Below, piece by piece: positions 7,109 through 14,889 of a DNA stretch of 49,893 nucleotides. The translations under genes were made by a program, and so were the position numbers. Below the pieces are notes generated by a model. The model was given only the letters and a program-made list of their open reading frames with translations. It did no database searches and had not been told where the DNA came from. Positions within the stretch are counted from its first letter, which is position 1, and every line of letters begins with the position of its first letter. The DNA is from Lachnospiraceae bacterium (GTDB lineage Bacteria > Bacillota > Clostridia > Lachnospirales > Lachnospiraceae): NCBI GenBank assembly GCA_017442865.1, contig JAFRXK010000071.1, positions 1 through 49,893 on the forward strand, in the 5' to 3' direction.

Positions 7109-7423
7109 ATGAATAACAGATTAAAACAGGCAAGAAAATATTTAAATTTATCACAGGAGTTTGTGGCAAGGCAGATGAATCTTTCGCGCCCAACAATTAG
7201 TGCTATTGAATCAGGGCAGAGAAAAGTGTCTGCTGAAGAACTTGACAGATTTTCAAAGTTATATGGAGTGAGTACAGAAGAATTGATGCATGGAAAGGTT
7301 TCTGATACGGTTGAAGCAGAGATGTTTGCCAGAGCATTTTCGGAACTATCAGATAAAGATAAGAAAGAGATAATGAACCTTATTGATTTTAAGCGTAGAT
7401 ACAAGGAGCATATTGATGAGTGA
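7109..7423 (+). CDS. Xre-family helix-turn-helix regulator
   Basis: This 104-residue protein has one N-terminal Cro/C1-type HTH (residues about 4-60, with LSQEFVARQMNLSRPTISAI as the recognition unit) and a helical tail ending in FKRRYKEHIDE. The start is ATG 7109 with AGAGAGG upstream. Its stop overlaps the start of the ImmA/IrrE-Fic gene by 8 bases, so the two are translationally coupled. Xre plus ImmA/IrrE pairs are known from phage and ICE control circuits and from toxin-antitoxin-like modules. Here it most likely represses its own promoter and is a candidate substrate or partner of the metallopeptidase. Confidence 0.88.
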   Translation: MNNRLKQARKYLNLSQEFVARQMNLSRPTISAIESGQRKVSAEELDRFSKLYGVSTEELMHGKVSDTVEAEMFARAFSELSDKDKKEIMNLIDFKRRYKEHIDE

Positions 7424-8777
7424 TAGTTCTAAAGATATTTATTGTGTGGGGATGACCCCGGAAATGCTTGCAGATAAAGTGCTGAAGAATTTCTTCGGCA
7501 ATGAGATACCCTCTATTCCGATTAATCCATTTAAGCTGATGAGTGCCCATGGTATAGTGTATCAGTTTATGGATTTTGAGGAGTTAGAGGGTATTTATTT
7601 AGTACCTGAAACTGAAGAAGATGTTCCGGTAGTGGGCATTAATTATAAGCGTAAGATTACAAGACAGCGTTTTACAGCAGCACATGAATTGTGTCATCAT
7701 ATAAAGGACCGTAAGAATGAAGCTTGTCCAATTGGCAGCAAAAATGAAATCGAGAGATATGCTGAAAACTTTGCTGCAGAGCTTCTTATGCCAAAGCATT
7801 TGTTCCGTAGTGTAGCTTTAGAATATGCACATAACGGGAAGGTGACATTAGATGATGCATTACTAATTGCAGAGAGATTTGGAGTAAGTTTTCGTTCATG
7901 CGTGCTTCGTTTGGCATTTACATTACATATGTTAGATGGAGATTATCAAAATTTAAACCAGAGAATATCAGAGTATAAGTCAGATACAGTGAAAAGAAAA
8001 TCAGGTATAGATATTGAAAATATAGAACTGTTAAAACAGGCAGTAGATTCATATAAATTTTTCTTTTCTGTAAAAAAAGAGATTGTTTGGTATAAATTTA
8101 AGAGTGATTTTATTTACCATGAAAATCGTATGGAAGGCTTAAATTTAGACAGAGAAGAGGTAGCTGAGATAGTTGCTGATTTAAGAATGAATCGTCAGGA
8201 AAGCGCTTATTGTAAAGAGAGTTATGAAGAGATAATTCAGGTGGTTGGACATTCGGATTTGTACGATTATGTATTGAGTACGAATGATAGACTGAGTATA
8301 TATAAATTACTTTATTTAAACAAGATATTATTTAGATATGCACCATTTCCAGAAGAAGCAGGAAAGACAAGAACTGATAATAATTTTGTGTTGGGAGCAA
8401 AATTTGAAACTGTTGATTGGCGGGATGTTGCGAATGAATTAGTTAAACTACAGATACCGGTAGAAAATCTTCTTAACGATATTGAAAAAATATCTGTGAG
8501 TGATTATTTAACAGAAGTAGTAAAGATTCATCATAAAATTACCCAGATACATCCTTTTCATGATGGAAATGGACGCAGTTCAAGAGCTATGCTTAATTGG
8601 ATGCTTAGAATAAAGGGTCTACCACCGATTTATATTAAGGTTGATGAAAAGGATAAGTATTATGAGGCACTTGAATTGGCAGATGCAAAAGGTGAATATA
8701 AAGAACTTCTGAGAGTTGTTATCAGAGAATTGTTTAGAACAGTTATGAAAATCAATTCAAATGATATCTTGATGTAA
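7416..8777 (+). CDS. ImmA/IrrE metallopeptidase fused to a Fic domain
   Basis: This 453-residue protein joins two enzyme domains. Residues about 15-165 are an ImmA/IrrE-type zinc peptidase with the HELCH motif (90-94) and a downstream Glu in ENFAAELLMP (117-126). Residues about 230-445 are a Fic domain with a complete catalytic motif HPFHDGNGRSSR (379-390), predicted to transfer AMP or another nucleotide to a target protein. Just before it, NRMEG (237-241) resembles the inhibitory helix of class II Fic proteins, but the usual Ser/Thr four residues before the Glu is a Glu here. The start is ATG 7416 with AAGGAG at 7402-7407. The gene is more AT-rich than its neighbours, consistent with transfer. 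The target is unknown. Confidence 0.88.
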   Translation: MSDSSKDIYCVGMTPEMLADKVLKNFFGNEIPSIPINPFKLMSAHGIVYQFMDFEELEGIYLVPETEEDVPVVGINYKRKITRQRFTAAHELCHHIKDRKNEACPIGSKNEIERYAENFAAELLMPKHLFRSVALEYAHNGKVTLDDALLIAERFGVSFRSCVLRLAFTLHMLDGDYQNLNQRISEYKSDTVKRKSGIDIENIELLKQAVDSYKFFFSVKKEIVWYKFKSDFIYHENRMEGLNLDREEVAEIVADLRMNRQESAYCKESYEEIIQVVGHSDLYDYVLSTNDRLSIYKLLYLNKILFRYAPFPEEAGKTRTDNNFVLGAKFETVDWRDVANELVKLQIPVENLLNDIEKISVSDYLTEVVKIHHKITQIHPFHDGNGRSSRAMLNWMLRIKGLPPIYIKVDEKDKYYEALELADAKGEYKELLRVVIRELFRTVMKINSNDILM

Positions 8778-8821
8778 CTTGATGCTTTTTAGTATCAATA
8801 AAAACAATCCAGTACAATTTT

Positions 8822-8850
8822 TTGACATCATGAGATTTATTTGCTATACT
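8822..8850 (+). promoter_or_regulatory. Promoter of ispE
   Basis: TTGACA (8822-8827), 17 nt, TATACT (8845-8850) preceded by TGC, an extended -10. It is a strong sigma-A match 31 nt before the ispE start, showing that ispE is transcribed independently of the Fic module. Confidence 0.8.
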
Positions 8851-8881
8851 GATATATAAGAATATTTCCGGGAGGTATGGT

Positions 8882-9754
8882 ATGGATAGTATTCAGATGC
8901 GTGCATATGGCAAGATAAATCTTTCGCTTGATGTTACGGGGAAAAGAGATAATGGATATCATGATGTGAGAATGATTATGCAGACAGTGGGCATTTATGA
9001 CCAGATTACCATCAGGAAGATGAGCGGGCAGGGAATAAAGGTTACTACAAATTTGAGCTTTTTGCCTGTTGATGAGAATAATCTTGTATATAAGGCTGCA
9101 AAATTATTAATGGATGAGTTTAATATTGATTCCGGTGTAAGCATTAGTCTTAAGAAGAACATACCCGTGGCGGCAGGAATGGCAGGGGGAAGCTCGGATG
9201 CTGCCGCAGTTTTTGTGGGTATGAACAGAATGTTTGAGCTTAAGCTGTCAAAGAAGGAGCTTATGGAAAGAGGAGTTAAGCTCGGCGCAGACATTCCATA
9301 CTGCATTATGAGGGGAACAGTGCTTGCAGAGGGTATTGGCGAGGTGCTTACTCCGTTAAAGGCGATGCCGGACTGCCATATTCTTATTGCGAAGCCGCAT
9401 GTGAATGTGTCGACAGCATTTGTATATAAGAATCTGCATCTTGACAGTATCGATAAGCATCCGGATGTTGACAGGGCGATTGCGGCGATTGATGCTGGAG
9501 ATATAAAAGAGCTGGCGCTTAGTATGGAAAATATTCTGGAGACGGTTACAGTACCTGCATATCCGGTGATTGAAGACTTGAAGAACCTGATGAAGGAGGG
9601 AGGCGCGCTCAATGCAATTATGAGCGGCAGCGGACCGACAGTATTTGGTATATATGATGATAAGGAACAGGCAGGGGGAGCTTATAAGCTTGTTGAGGAA
9701 AGCGGACTGGCGCGTCAGCTGTTTTTAACCAGACCGTTTAATGTGAACGCATAG
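8882..9754 (+). CDS. ispE: 4-diphosphocytidyl-2-C-methyl-D-erythritol kinase
   Basis: This 290-residue GHMP kinase phosphorylates CDP-methylerythritol in the non-mevalonate (MEP) isoprenoid pathway. The hallmarks are YGKINLSLDVTGKRDNGYH at residues 9-27, the ATP loop PVAAGMAGGSSDAAA at 95-109, and the GADIPYC and MSGSGPTVFGI segments. The length is normal. GGGAGG lies just before the start. It is followed after 10 nt by the GntR regulator gene, so the two are probably one transcript, an arrangement I have also seen described in related clostridia. Confidence 0.97.
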   Translation: MDSIQMRAYGKINLSLDVTGKRDNGYHDVRMIMQTVGIYDQITIRKMSGQGIKVTTNLSFLPVDENNLVYKAAKLLMDEFNIDSGVSISLKKNIPVAAGMAGGSSDAAAVFVGMNRMFELKLSKKELMERGVKLGADIPYCIMRGTVLAEGIGEVLTPLKAMPDCHILIAKPHVNVSTAFVYKNLHLDSIDKHPDVDRAIAAIDAGDIKELALSMENILETVTVPAYPVIEDLKNLMKEGGALNAIMSGSGPTVFGIYDDKEQAGGAYKLVEESGLARQLFLTRPFNVNA

Positions 9755-9764
9755 GAGGAGATTT

Positions 9765-10460
9765 ATGCATGAGGATTACAGTGCAGTGAAGAATCTGCAG
9801 CTTGAGATGAATAATGATGTCCCGCTCAGAGATGAGGTGTTTAATACATTAAGAAGGGCTATTTTAAATGGTGAGCTGCTTCCGGGGAAGCGTCTTGTGG
9901 AGGCTGCTCTTGCAAACAGGCTTGGAGTAAGCCGTACTCCCGTAAGAGAAGCCATTAAGCGTCTGGAAAGCGAGGGACTTGTCAGGATTATTGACAGAAA
10001 GGGCGCTGAGGTAGCCGGCATTACGGGAGAACAGCTCAGGGATGTGCTTGAGGTGAGGCTTGCGCTTGAGGAGCTTGCAGGCGAGCTTGCCTGCAAGAGG
10101 ATGAATCAGAAGAATTTAGTGCAGTTAAAAAAGATGAATGAAAAGTTTGTAAAGATGATAAATGACGAAAGTACGTCTGCGTTTGAGATTGCAAAGGCGG
10201 ATGCACAGTTTCATTCAGTTATATATGATGCTACAAATAATAAGCGCCTTATTCAGATGGTCAAGGATTTCAGCCAGCAGATGTACAGATACAGACTGGA
10301 GCATATCAAGGAACTTGAAGACAGGCAGGTGCTTGTAAGGGAGCATGAAAGCATTATAGCTGCCATATCTGCGAGAGATGTTGCGATGGCGAGGGAAGCC
10401 ATAAGAGAGCATATAAGTATGCAGGAGAAGGCTATAGTCAGTAAATTGAAAGAAAGATAA
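9765..10460 (+). CDS. GntR-family regulator with FCD effector domain
   Basis: This is a 231-residue FadR-type GntR protein. The winged HTH occupies residues about 20-85 (GVSRTPVREAIKRLESEGLV is the recognition region). The C-terminal all-helical FCD domain (about 90-220) keeps Asp and three His residues (DAQFHSVI, REHESII, REHISM), the usual metal site that helps bind small carboxylates. AGGAG precedes the ATG. It is the second gene of the ispE transcript, yet FCD regulators usually respond to organic acids rather than isoprenoids. Its regulon is probably elsewhere. Confidence 0.92.
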   Translation: MHEDYSAVKNLQLEMNNDVPLRDEVFNTLRRAILNGELLPGKRLVEAALANRLGVSRTPVREAIKRLESEGLVRIIDRKGAEVAGITGEQLRDVLEVRLALEELAGELACKRMNQKNLVQLKKMNEKFVKMINDESTSAFEIAKADAQFHSVIYDATNNKRLIQMVKDFSQQMYRYRLEHIKELEDRQVLVREHESIIAAISARDVAMAREAIREHISMQEKAIVSKLKER

Positions 10461-10469
10461 GTATTTACC

Positions 10470-10550
10470 CCTGTGAGCAGCAAGCAGTATGGACCGGCTT
10501 ACTGAGGAGAGTCTGACTCATTTGTGCTGACAGGCAACAGATAGTTTTTT
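10470..10550 (+). ncRNA. Candidate branched RNA structure ending in a T-run
   Basis: CCTGTGAGCA (10470-10479) pairs, with one mismatch, with TGCTGACAGG (10525-10534). Inside are CAGTA/TACTG (10485-10489 with 10500-10504) and TGAG/CTCA (10503-10506 with 10517-10520), which partly compete. Ten bases later there is TTTTTTT at 10544-10550. The layout resembles a three-way junction followed by a terminator. It may simply be the terminator of the ispE-GntR unit or a leader of the small gene at 10630. It matches no riboswitch class I know. Confidence 0.35.
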
Positions 10551-10560
10551 TAGAGGAGCG

Positions 10561-10614
10561 GTTAGTGTGAAAGAATATCTTTCATAACTATTTGTGCCGC
10601 CAGCCGAAGGCGGC
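10561..10614 (+). promoter_or_regulatory. Two hairpins in the leader of the small acidic gene
   Basis: TGAAAGA-ATA-TCTTTCA (10568-10584) has a perfect 7-bp stem that can be extended by GTTA/TAAC. GCCGCC (10596-10601) pairs with GGCGGC (10609-10614). The second ends 5 nt before the GGAGG ribosome binding site at 10620-10624, so it could affect translation. Function is not established. Confidence 0.35.
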
Positions 10615-10629
10615 GGAATGGAGGTTATC

Positions 10630-10821
10630 ATGACATTTAAAGAAAGATATCTTGCGGGTGAGATTGATTTTTACGATATAGACGATTATGTGAGTAAATG
10701 GAATTTTAGCGATGATATGCGCCCGTTAAGGGAGTATTTGGGCTTAAATGCTGATGAAGAAGCAGTATGGATAGATGAAAGTGATGAAGCGCTTAAGGAG
10801 ATGCTGGATAAGCAGAAGTAA
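10630..10821 (+). CDS. Small acidic hypothetical protein
   Basis: This is a 63-residue, strongly acidic protein beginning MTFKERYLAGEIDFYDIDDY and ending DEALKEMLDKQK. It has no signal peptide, membrane segment or cysteine. I recognise its style from small uncharacterised proteins common in Lachnospiraceae, but no function is known to me. The start is ATG 10630 with GGAGG 5 nt upstream; an upstream frame opening at 10594 has no ribosome binding site. It is followed by a very strong terminator. Confidence 0.7.
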   Translation: MTFKERYLAGEIDFYDIDDYVSKWNFSDDMRPLREYLGLNADEEAVWIDESDEALKEMLDKQK

Positions 10822-10849
10822 TAACGAATATTATTACGACAAAACATAG

Positions 10850-10908
10850 TGGTCAATTAATATAAATATAGGCGTAGCTGCGGATATTTATATTAATTGA
10901 CCATTTTT
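10850..10908. terminator. Strong intrinsic terminator with a 20-bp stem
   Basis: The arm beginning TGGTCAATTAATAT (10850-10869) pairs perfectly over 20 bp with 10884-10903 around a 14-nt loop, and TTTTT follows at 10904-10908. It lies between the convergent small acidic gene and spoIIR and probably insulates both. Confidence 0.9.
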
Positions 10909-10971
10909 GCTGCTGTGCAGATGATGTGTGATGCCTATAGATTACATTGCTGCCATGCTGCGCTGCGATTT

Positions 10972-11595
10972 TTATTTGAAAAAATCAATAATGGTATCAA
11001 ATATTAATGAGCGTGGTTTTACGTCAATATCCTCCCTTGCTGAAATAAGTTCATAATAATCATTGTCGCCGACGATATTGTGGAGGGCATCCTTTGAATC
11101 GTCAGGGACGATTCCATAGGTAAGGTCGATAAAGCAGAGTGGAGGGTAAAGCACGCACCACCAGTTTTTGCCGCAGGCGTTTCCTATGCGCACACAGAGT
11201 GCGTCATAGTTTCCACAGGGAAACGTGAGGTCTCCATATGTTTTTATAGGAAAGTAGGTATTTTCGACAGACAGTGATACATTATAAGTAAAACCATGCG
11301 CAGTTATCGTATTCATAGCAACTGATTTTAAAGTGTCCGCATTTTCGTTTATGTAATTAATATAGTCACCCTTACACTCAAGCGTACCGGTATGCTCCTT
11401 CATGTAAGCGACAAGTGCTTCCTTCACCATTAGTTTAAGCTGCTGGTCAGCATCTGAGTCGCTGTTTGCAATAACATGCAGCCTGAGAATTTTTTCTGAC
11501 AGGCGGGAGGATAGTGGCTGGTTTTGACTATAATTTACGCGGAAAAATAATAGAGCTGTAATAATTATGGTTGTTGTTAGAATTATTCTTTTCAT
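10972..11595 (-). CDS. spoIIR: Stage II sporulation protein R
   Basis: This 207-residue protein is the secreted signal that, in Bacillus, activates the SpoIIGA protease so that pro-sigma-E is processed in the mother cell. It starts with a single hydrophobic segment (about 4-19) acting as signal or anchor. It then has the family blocks ILRLHVIANSDSDADQ, FPCGNYDALCVRIG and GKNWWCVLYPPLCF. AAGGAGG sits 5 nt before the ATG. It is transcribed alone on the minus strand, divergent from ddl. It indicates that the host has, or recently had, an endospore programme. Confidence 0.95.
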   Translation of the reverse strand: MKRIILTTTIIITALLFFRVNYSQNQPLSSRLSEKILRLHVIANSDSDADQQLKLMVKEALVAYMKEHTGTLECKGDYINYINENADTLKSVAMNTITAHGFTYNVSLSVENTYFPIKTYGDLTFPCGNYDALCVRIGNACGKNWWCVLYPPLCFIDLTYGIVPDDSKDALHNIVGDNDYYELISAREDIDVKPRSLIFDTIIDFFK

Positions 11596-11698
11596 GGCTA
11601 CCTCCTTAATTTTATATTGAAATTATTGCCGGATGAATAGAATTTAAACATTTTTTCAGGCATATATAAATAAAAAAAATATATTAATAATTTTTGTA

Positions 11699-11727
11699 TT
11701 GAATATTTTTTGCATTAGGGGTACAAT
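11699..11727 (+). promoter_or_regulatory. Promoter of ddl
   Basis: TTGAAT (11699-11704), 17 nt, TACAAT (11722-11727), ending 28 nt before the ddl start codon. It is a good sigma-A match in an AT-rich stretch. Confidence 0.65.
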
Positions 11728-11755
11728 AAGTTGGATTTGAAAAGGGAGGAAAACT

Positions 11756-12817
11756 ATGAATAAGAAAAATATTGCGGTTATTTTTGGCGGACAGTCATCA
11801 GAGCATGAGGTATCATGCCTGTCTGCTGTTACAATTATAAAAAATATTGACAAAGAAAAATACGACATACTTCTTATCGGTATTACGAAGGATGGCAGAT
11901 GGCTGAAGATTGATGATGTAGAGCAGATTAAGGATGGTACATGGGTAAACAGCAGTGCGACGGCGGTCATTTCACCGGATGCAAAGCAGCATGGAGCAAT
12001 TGTTATTGAAGACGGCAGAACAAGCGTTGTATATCTTGATGTTGTTTTCCCGGTGCTTCACGGACTTTACGGAGAAGACGGCACGGTTCAGGGTATTTTC
12101 GAGCTTGCGGGCATACCATATGTTGGCTGCGGCGTTTTGGCGTCAGCAGTATCAATGGATAAGGCATATACCAAGATTATTGTAGACGGCATAGGAGTAA
12201 GGCAGGCAGATTATGTGCTGGTACACACATCAGAGTTAGAGGATATTGATGCGGTTGTAAAGGCTATAGAGGCTAAATTATCATATCCGGTATTTGTTAA
12301 GCCTTGCAACGCAGGCTCTTCAAGAGGCGTGTCAAAAGCAAAGAACGCTGATATGCTTAAGAAGGGTCTTAAAATTGCTGCAGAGCATGACAGAAAGATT
12401 CTTGTTGAGGAGACTATTACCGGAAGAGAGATAGAGTGTGCCGTGCTTGGTGGAAGCGAGGTCAAGGCGTCAGGCGTGGGAGAAATTCTCGCTGCTCAGG
12501 ATTGTGCATTCTATGATTATGAGGCAAAGTATATAAATGAGAATTCACATACGATTGCAGATCCTGAATTGGATGGAAACGTAGTAGAAGAGATTAGGAG
12601 GGATGCTGTAGAGATATTTAAGGCTGTGGATGGCTTCGGATTATCAAGAGTTGATTTCTTTGTTACCAATGATAACGAGGTTATTTTCAATGAAATTAAT
12701 ACTCTGCCGGGCTTCACATCCATAAGCATGTATCCTGTTCTCTGGGAGAAAAGAGGAGTGCCGACAGAGCAGCTTGTTGAAAAGCTTATACAGCTGGCAT
12801 ACACAAGAAAGGCATAG
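11756..12817 (+). CDS. ddl: D-alanine--D-alanine ligase
   Basis: This 353-residue ATP-grasp ligase makes the D-Ala-D-Ala dipeptide for peptidoglycan. The N-terminus shows FGGQSSEHEVS (residues 10-20), then FPVLHGLYGEDGTVQG, KPCNAGSSRGV for ATP binding and FNEINTLPGFTS near the end. The omega-loop segment FYDYEAKY carries the Tyr typical of D-Ala-D-Ala rather than D-Ala-D-Lac ligases, so it should not confer vancomycin resistance. GGGAGG precedes the ATG. The DUF1934 gene follows after 5 nt and is co-transcribed. Confidence 0.97.
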   Translation: MNKKNIAVIFGGQSSEHEVSCLSAVTIIKNIDKEKYDILLIGITKDGRWLKIDDVEQIKDGTWVNSSATAVISPDAKQHGAIVIEDGRTSVVYLDVVFPVLHGLYGEDGTVQGIFELAGIPYVGCGVLASAVSMDKAYTKIIVDGIGVRQADYVLVHTSELEDIDAVVKAIEAKLSYPVFVKPCNAGSSRGVSKAKNADMLKKGLKIAAEHDRKILVEETITGREIECAVLGGSEVKASGVGEILAAQDCAFYDYEAKYINENSHTIADPELDGNVVEEIRRDAVEIFKAVDGFGLSRVDFFVTNDNEVIFNEINTLPGFTSISMYPVLWEKRGVPTEQLVEKLIQLAYTRKA

Positions 12818-12822
12818 GGCTT

Positions 12823-13245
12823 ATGCAAAAGAAGGTATTGGTGAATGTAAAGGGAACCCAGTTCCTTGATGGTGAGACGGATGTGACCGAGCTTATTACC
12901 ACGGGAAGCCTTTACGAGAAAAACGGCAAGAGATATATTTTATATGACGAGGTGCTTGATGAAAGCGCTGAGGTCACAAAGAATACCCTGAAGCTTTCAG
13001 AGGATGAGGTCGAGCTTATCAGACATGGCGGCAGCCATATGAATATTGTGTTTCGTAAAAATGAGAAAAGCGACTCATATTATATGACTCCGTTTGGAAG
13101 CATGAAGCTGACATTTAGCACAAAAAGCGTTGAAATAGACGACAGCAGACAAGGAGAAATATTTATAACCATAAAGTATGAGATAATGGCTGACTACAGG
13201 GAGGTTTCAGATTACCTTATGGAGATAAGCATTAAAGAGATATAG
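12823..13245 (+). CDS. DUF1934 (YwiB-like) beta-barrel protein
   Basis: This 140-residue protein fits the DUF1934 family, small calycin-like beta-barrels of Firmicutes. It starts KKVLVNVKGTQ and contains the characteristic RHGGSHMNIVF and MTPFGSMKLTF blocks before the C-terminal ITIKYEIMAD strand pair. No catalytic residues or export signal are apparent, and the biochemical role of the family is unknown to me. It begins 5 nt after ddl, so translation is probably coupled. The pairing with a cell-wall gene is suggestive but not proof of a wall-related role. Confidence 0.88.
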   Translation: MQKKVLVNVKGTQFLDGETDVTELITTGSLYEKNGKRYILYDEVLDESAEVTKNTLKLSEDEVELIRHGGSHMNIVFRKNEKSDSYYMTPFGSMKLTFSTKSVEIDDSRQGEIFITIKYEIMADYREVSDYLMEISIKEI

Positions 13246-13247
13246 TC

Positions 13248-13323
13248 GCGGCGCGTAAGCGCCGCAATTAACATAATCGGATATAGAAAGGTATATTCTG
13301 CGGCGCGTAAGCGCCGCAATTTT
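13248..13323 (+). terminator. Duplicated GUAA-loop hairpin; the second copy is a terminator
   Basis: GCGGCGC-GTAA-GCGCCGC occurs at 13248-13265 and again identically at 13300-13317, 52 bp apart, each followed by AATT. Only the second is followed by a long T-run (to 13325) and is a textbook terminator for ddl-DUF1934. Both loops are GNRA tetraloops. The first copy could pause transcription or protect the 3' end. Confidence 0.8.
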
Positions 13324-13331
13324 TTAATCTT

Positions 13332-13363
13332 AAAAAAACGAATCAGGCTTTTTGCCCGATTCG
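13332..13363 (-). terminator. Minus-strand terminator overlapping the psd stop codon
   Basis: CGAATC-A-GGC (13339-13348) pairs with GCC-C-GATTCG (13354-13363). On the minus strand it is followed by seven T residues (13338-13332). The psd stop codon (13343-13345) lies in the 3' arm of the hairpin, so the last codons of psd are also terminator sequence. Confidence 0.75.
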
Positions 13364-14170
13364 CTGTCCCTGTTTTATAATGCATTCTCTGCCGTTGGTT
13401 GCGGCATCAAGAATATCTTTGTCGATAATAATCTTGCCCGGCTCAAAAATAAGTATTACGGTTGAGCCGCCAAATTCAAATCGCCCCTTTTCCTGACCTC
13501 TGCGGATTTTTAATCCCGAATAGGACTTAAAATTGTTGACTATCCTTCCGACTAAAAGTGCACCTACCTCCATCATGAGGATATTGCCGAAGTTCTCGCT
13601 TTTAAGGATTGAGTATTCTCTGGTATTCTCATGATATACAGGATATGAATCGCCGGCTATCGGCATGACGGTGTGGAATACTCCGTCTATGCGGCGGGTT
13701 TTGCCAAGTGTGCCGTCATCTACAAAGGCATATCTGTGATAATCGTCAACAGTCAGACGGAATATCATAAGCCTGCCGCCCTGATAATGTGCCGCCGCCT
13801 TTTTGCTTTTTAAAAGCTGTTCAAGACTATAGGTGGTATTCTTTATCTTAAAGCGGCTCTTATCAGTAATGTCATAGATTGAAAGCTTGCTGTCGCAAGG
13901 TGAACAAAGCACATCAGGGGTGGCTTCAAAGCTTCTTCGCCCCGGCTTAACCTTTCTGGTAAAAAAGTCGTTGTATGATAAATATGTTCTGTCTTCATAT
14001 TCGTCTAAATCAATATTGTTCAGCCTTATAAATGGCTTTATAAGCACTGTCGATATGCGGCTGTCCAAAAGCCTGCCGGCAAGCCTTGAAACTGGCGGCT
14101 GGATAAGAAGCTTAAGCACAAGCCTTCCGGGCAGTGTCTTGTATAAAAAATATAATATTTTATCCTGCAT
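13343..14170 (-). CDS. psd: Phosphatidylserine decarboxylase
   Basis: This 275-residue proenzyme decarboxylates phosphatidylserine to phosphatidylethanolamine at the membrane. It cleaves itself at a Gly-Ser bond to make the pyruvoyl cofactor; the site is FGGST at residues 233-237, close to the C-terminus as expected. Other family blocks are YNDFFTRKVKPGRR (about 66-79) and RLTVDDYHRYAF with the conserved His. The length is normal for the shorter clostridial type. It is the last gene of the lipid operon, 23 nt after pssA. Confidence 0.93.
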   Translation of the reverse strand: MQDKILYFLYKTLPGRLVLKLLIQPPVSRLAGRLLDSRISTVLIKPFIRLNNIDLDEYEDRTYLSYNDFFTRKVKPGRRSFEATPDVLCSPCDSKLSIYDITDKSRFKIKNTTYSLEQLLKSKKAAAHYQGGRLMIFRLTVDDYHRYAFVDDGTLGKTRRIDGVFHTVMPIAGDSYPVYHENTREYSILKSENFGNILMMEVGALLVGRIVNNFKSYSGLKIRRGQEKGRFEFGGSTVILIFEPGKIIIDKDILDAATNGRECIIKQGQRIGQKA

Positions 14171-14193
14171 AAATCCCTCCGGTTATGTAATAA

Positions 14194-14889
14194 TCAGAAA
14201 AACGGCAGATATGGTATGTTCGGAACAAGCAGGTCCTTATGTCTGTTGAGCCAGTATAAAACAATAAAAACAATGATAACGACCGCAACGGCTGCAACTA
14301 TAACAGTAAGCTGCATGTTGTTTGGCTTTCTGAGCCTGAAATTGAGTACAAATAAGGTTCCTACAACGATAAGCAGCAGGAATAATACCCACTTGAATGC
14401 ACCCTCCGGAATCCAGAAGCTGAGCAGAAATACTATTGGAAGCACAATTGACATAGTCGTAATCGGAAGTCCGCGATAATATTTATTTGCTCCGCCCTCA
14501 GAACGCTGTCTGTTGCCTTCAAGAACATTAAAGAAGGCAAGACGTATTACAGAGCATATCCCGTAATAAATAATTGCCGCAGTTCCAAGAAACTTCTCAA
14601 ATCCGACCATATGCTGGAATGCAAGGTTGTAGCATATGATGGCAGGGAATATTCCGAAGCAGATAACATCACACAAGGAGTCAATCTGTATACCGAATGC
14701 CTTCTCGTCATCGGTACGGTTTTTCTTTGTCCTTGCTATCTTCCCGTCAAACATATCGCAAAGTCCCGATAAGGCAAGACAGATTATTGCAATGTGAAAT
14801 CTTCCGTCAATAGACTGGGTGATTCCAAACAGAGAGATTGCAAGACTTAAATATGTCAGAATAACTGTGTAATCGTAAAAACCTATCAT
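14194..14889 (-). CDS. pssA: CDP-diacylglycerol--serine O-phosphatidyltransferase
   Basis: This 231-residue integral membrane enzyme has about six helices. It carries the CDP-alcohol phosphatidyltransferase signature DMFDGKIAR (45-53) followed by Gly66, Asp70 and Asp74. The stretch between Arg53 and Gly66 is a few residues longer than the textbook pattern, because of an NRTDDEKA insertion. The product, phosphatidylserine, is the substrate of the adjacent psd gene, which supports this call over other CDP-alcohol transferases. Its start codon overlaps the end of the upstream flippase-like gene by 4 bases. Confidence 0.9.
   Translation of the reverse strand: MIGFYDYTVILTYLSLAISLFGITQSIDGRFHIAIICLALSGLCDMFDGKIARTKKNRTDDEKAFGIQIDSLCDVICFGIFPAIICYNLAFQHMVGFEKFLGTAAIIYYGICSVIRLAFFNVLEGNRQRSEGGANKYYRGLPITTMSIVLPIVFLLSFWIPEGAFKWVLFLLLIVVGTLFVLNFRLRKPNNMQLTVIVAAVAVVIIVFIVLYWLNRHKDLLVPNIPYLPFF

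Noticed and set aside
11756..12817. ddl as a vancomycin-resistance (VanA-like) ligase
   Set aside because: The omega loop carries the YDYEAKY pattern of D-Ala-D-Ala ligases, and no vanH/vanX neighbours exist.
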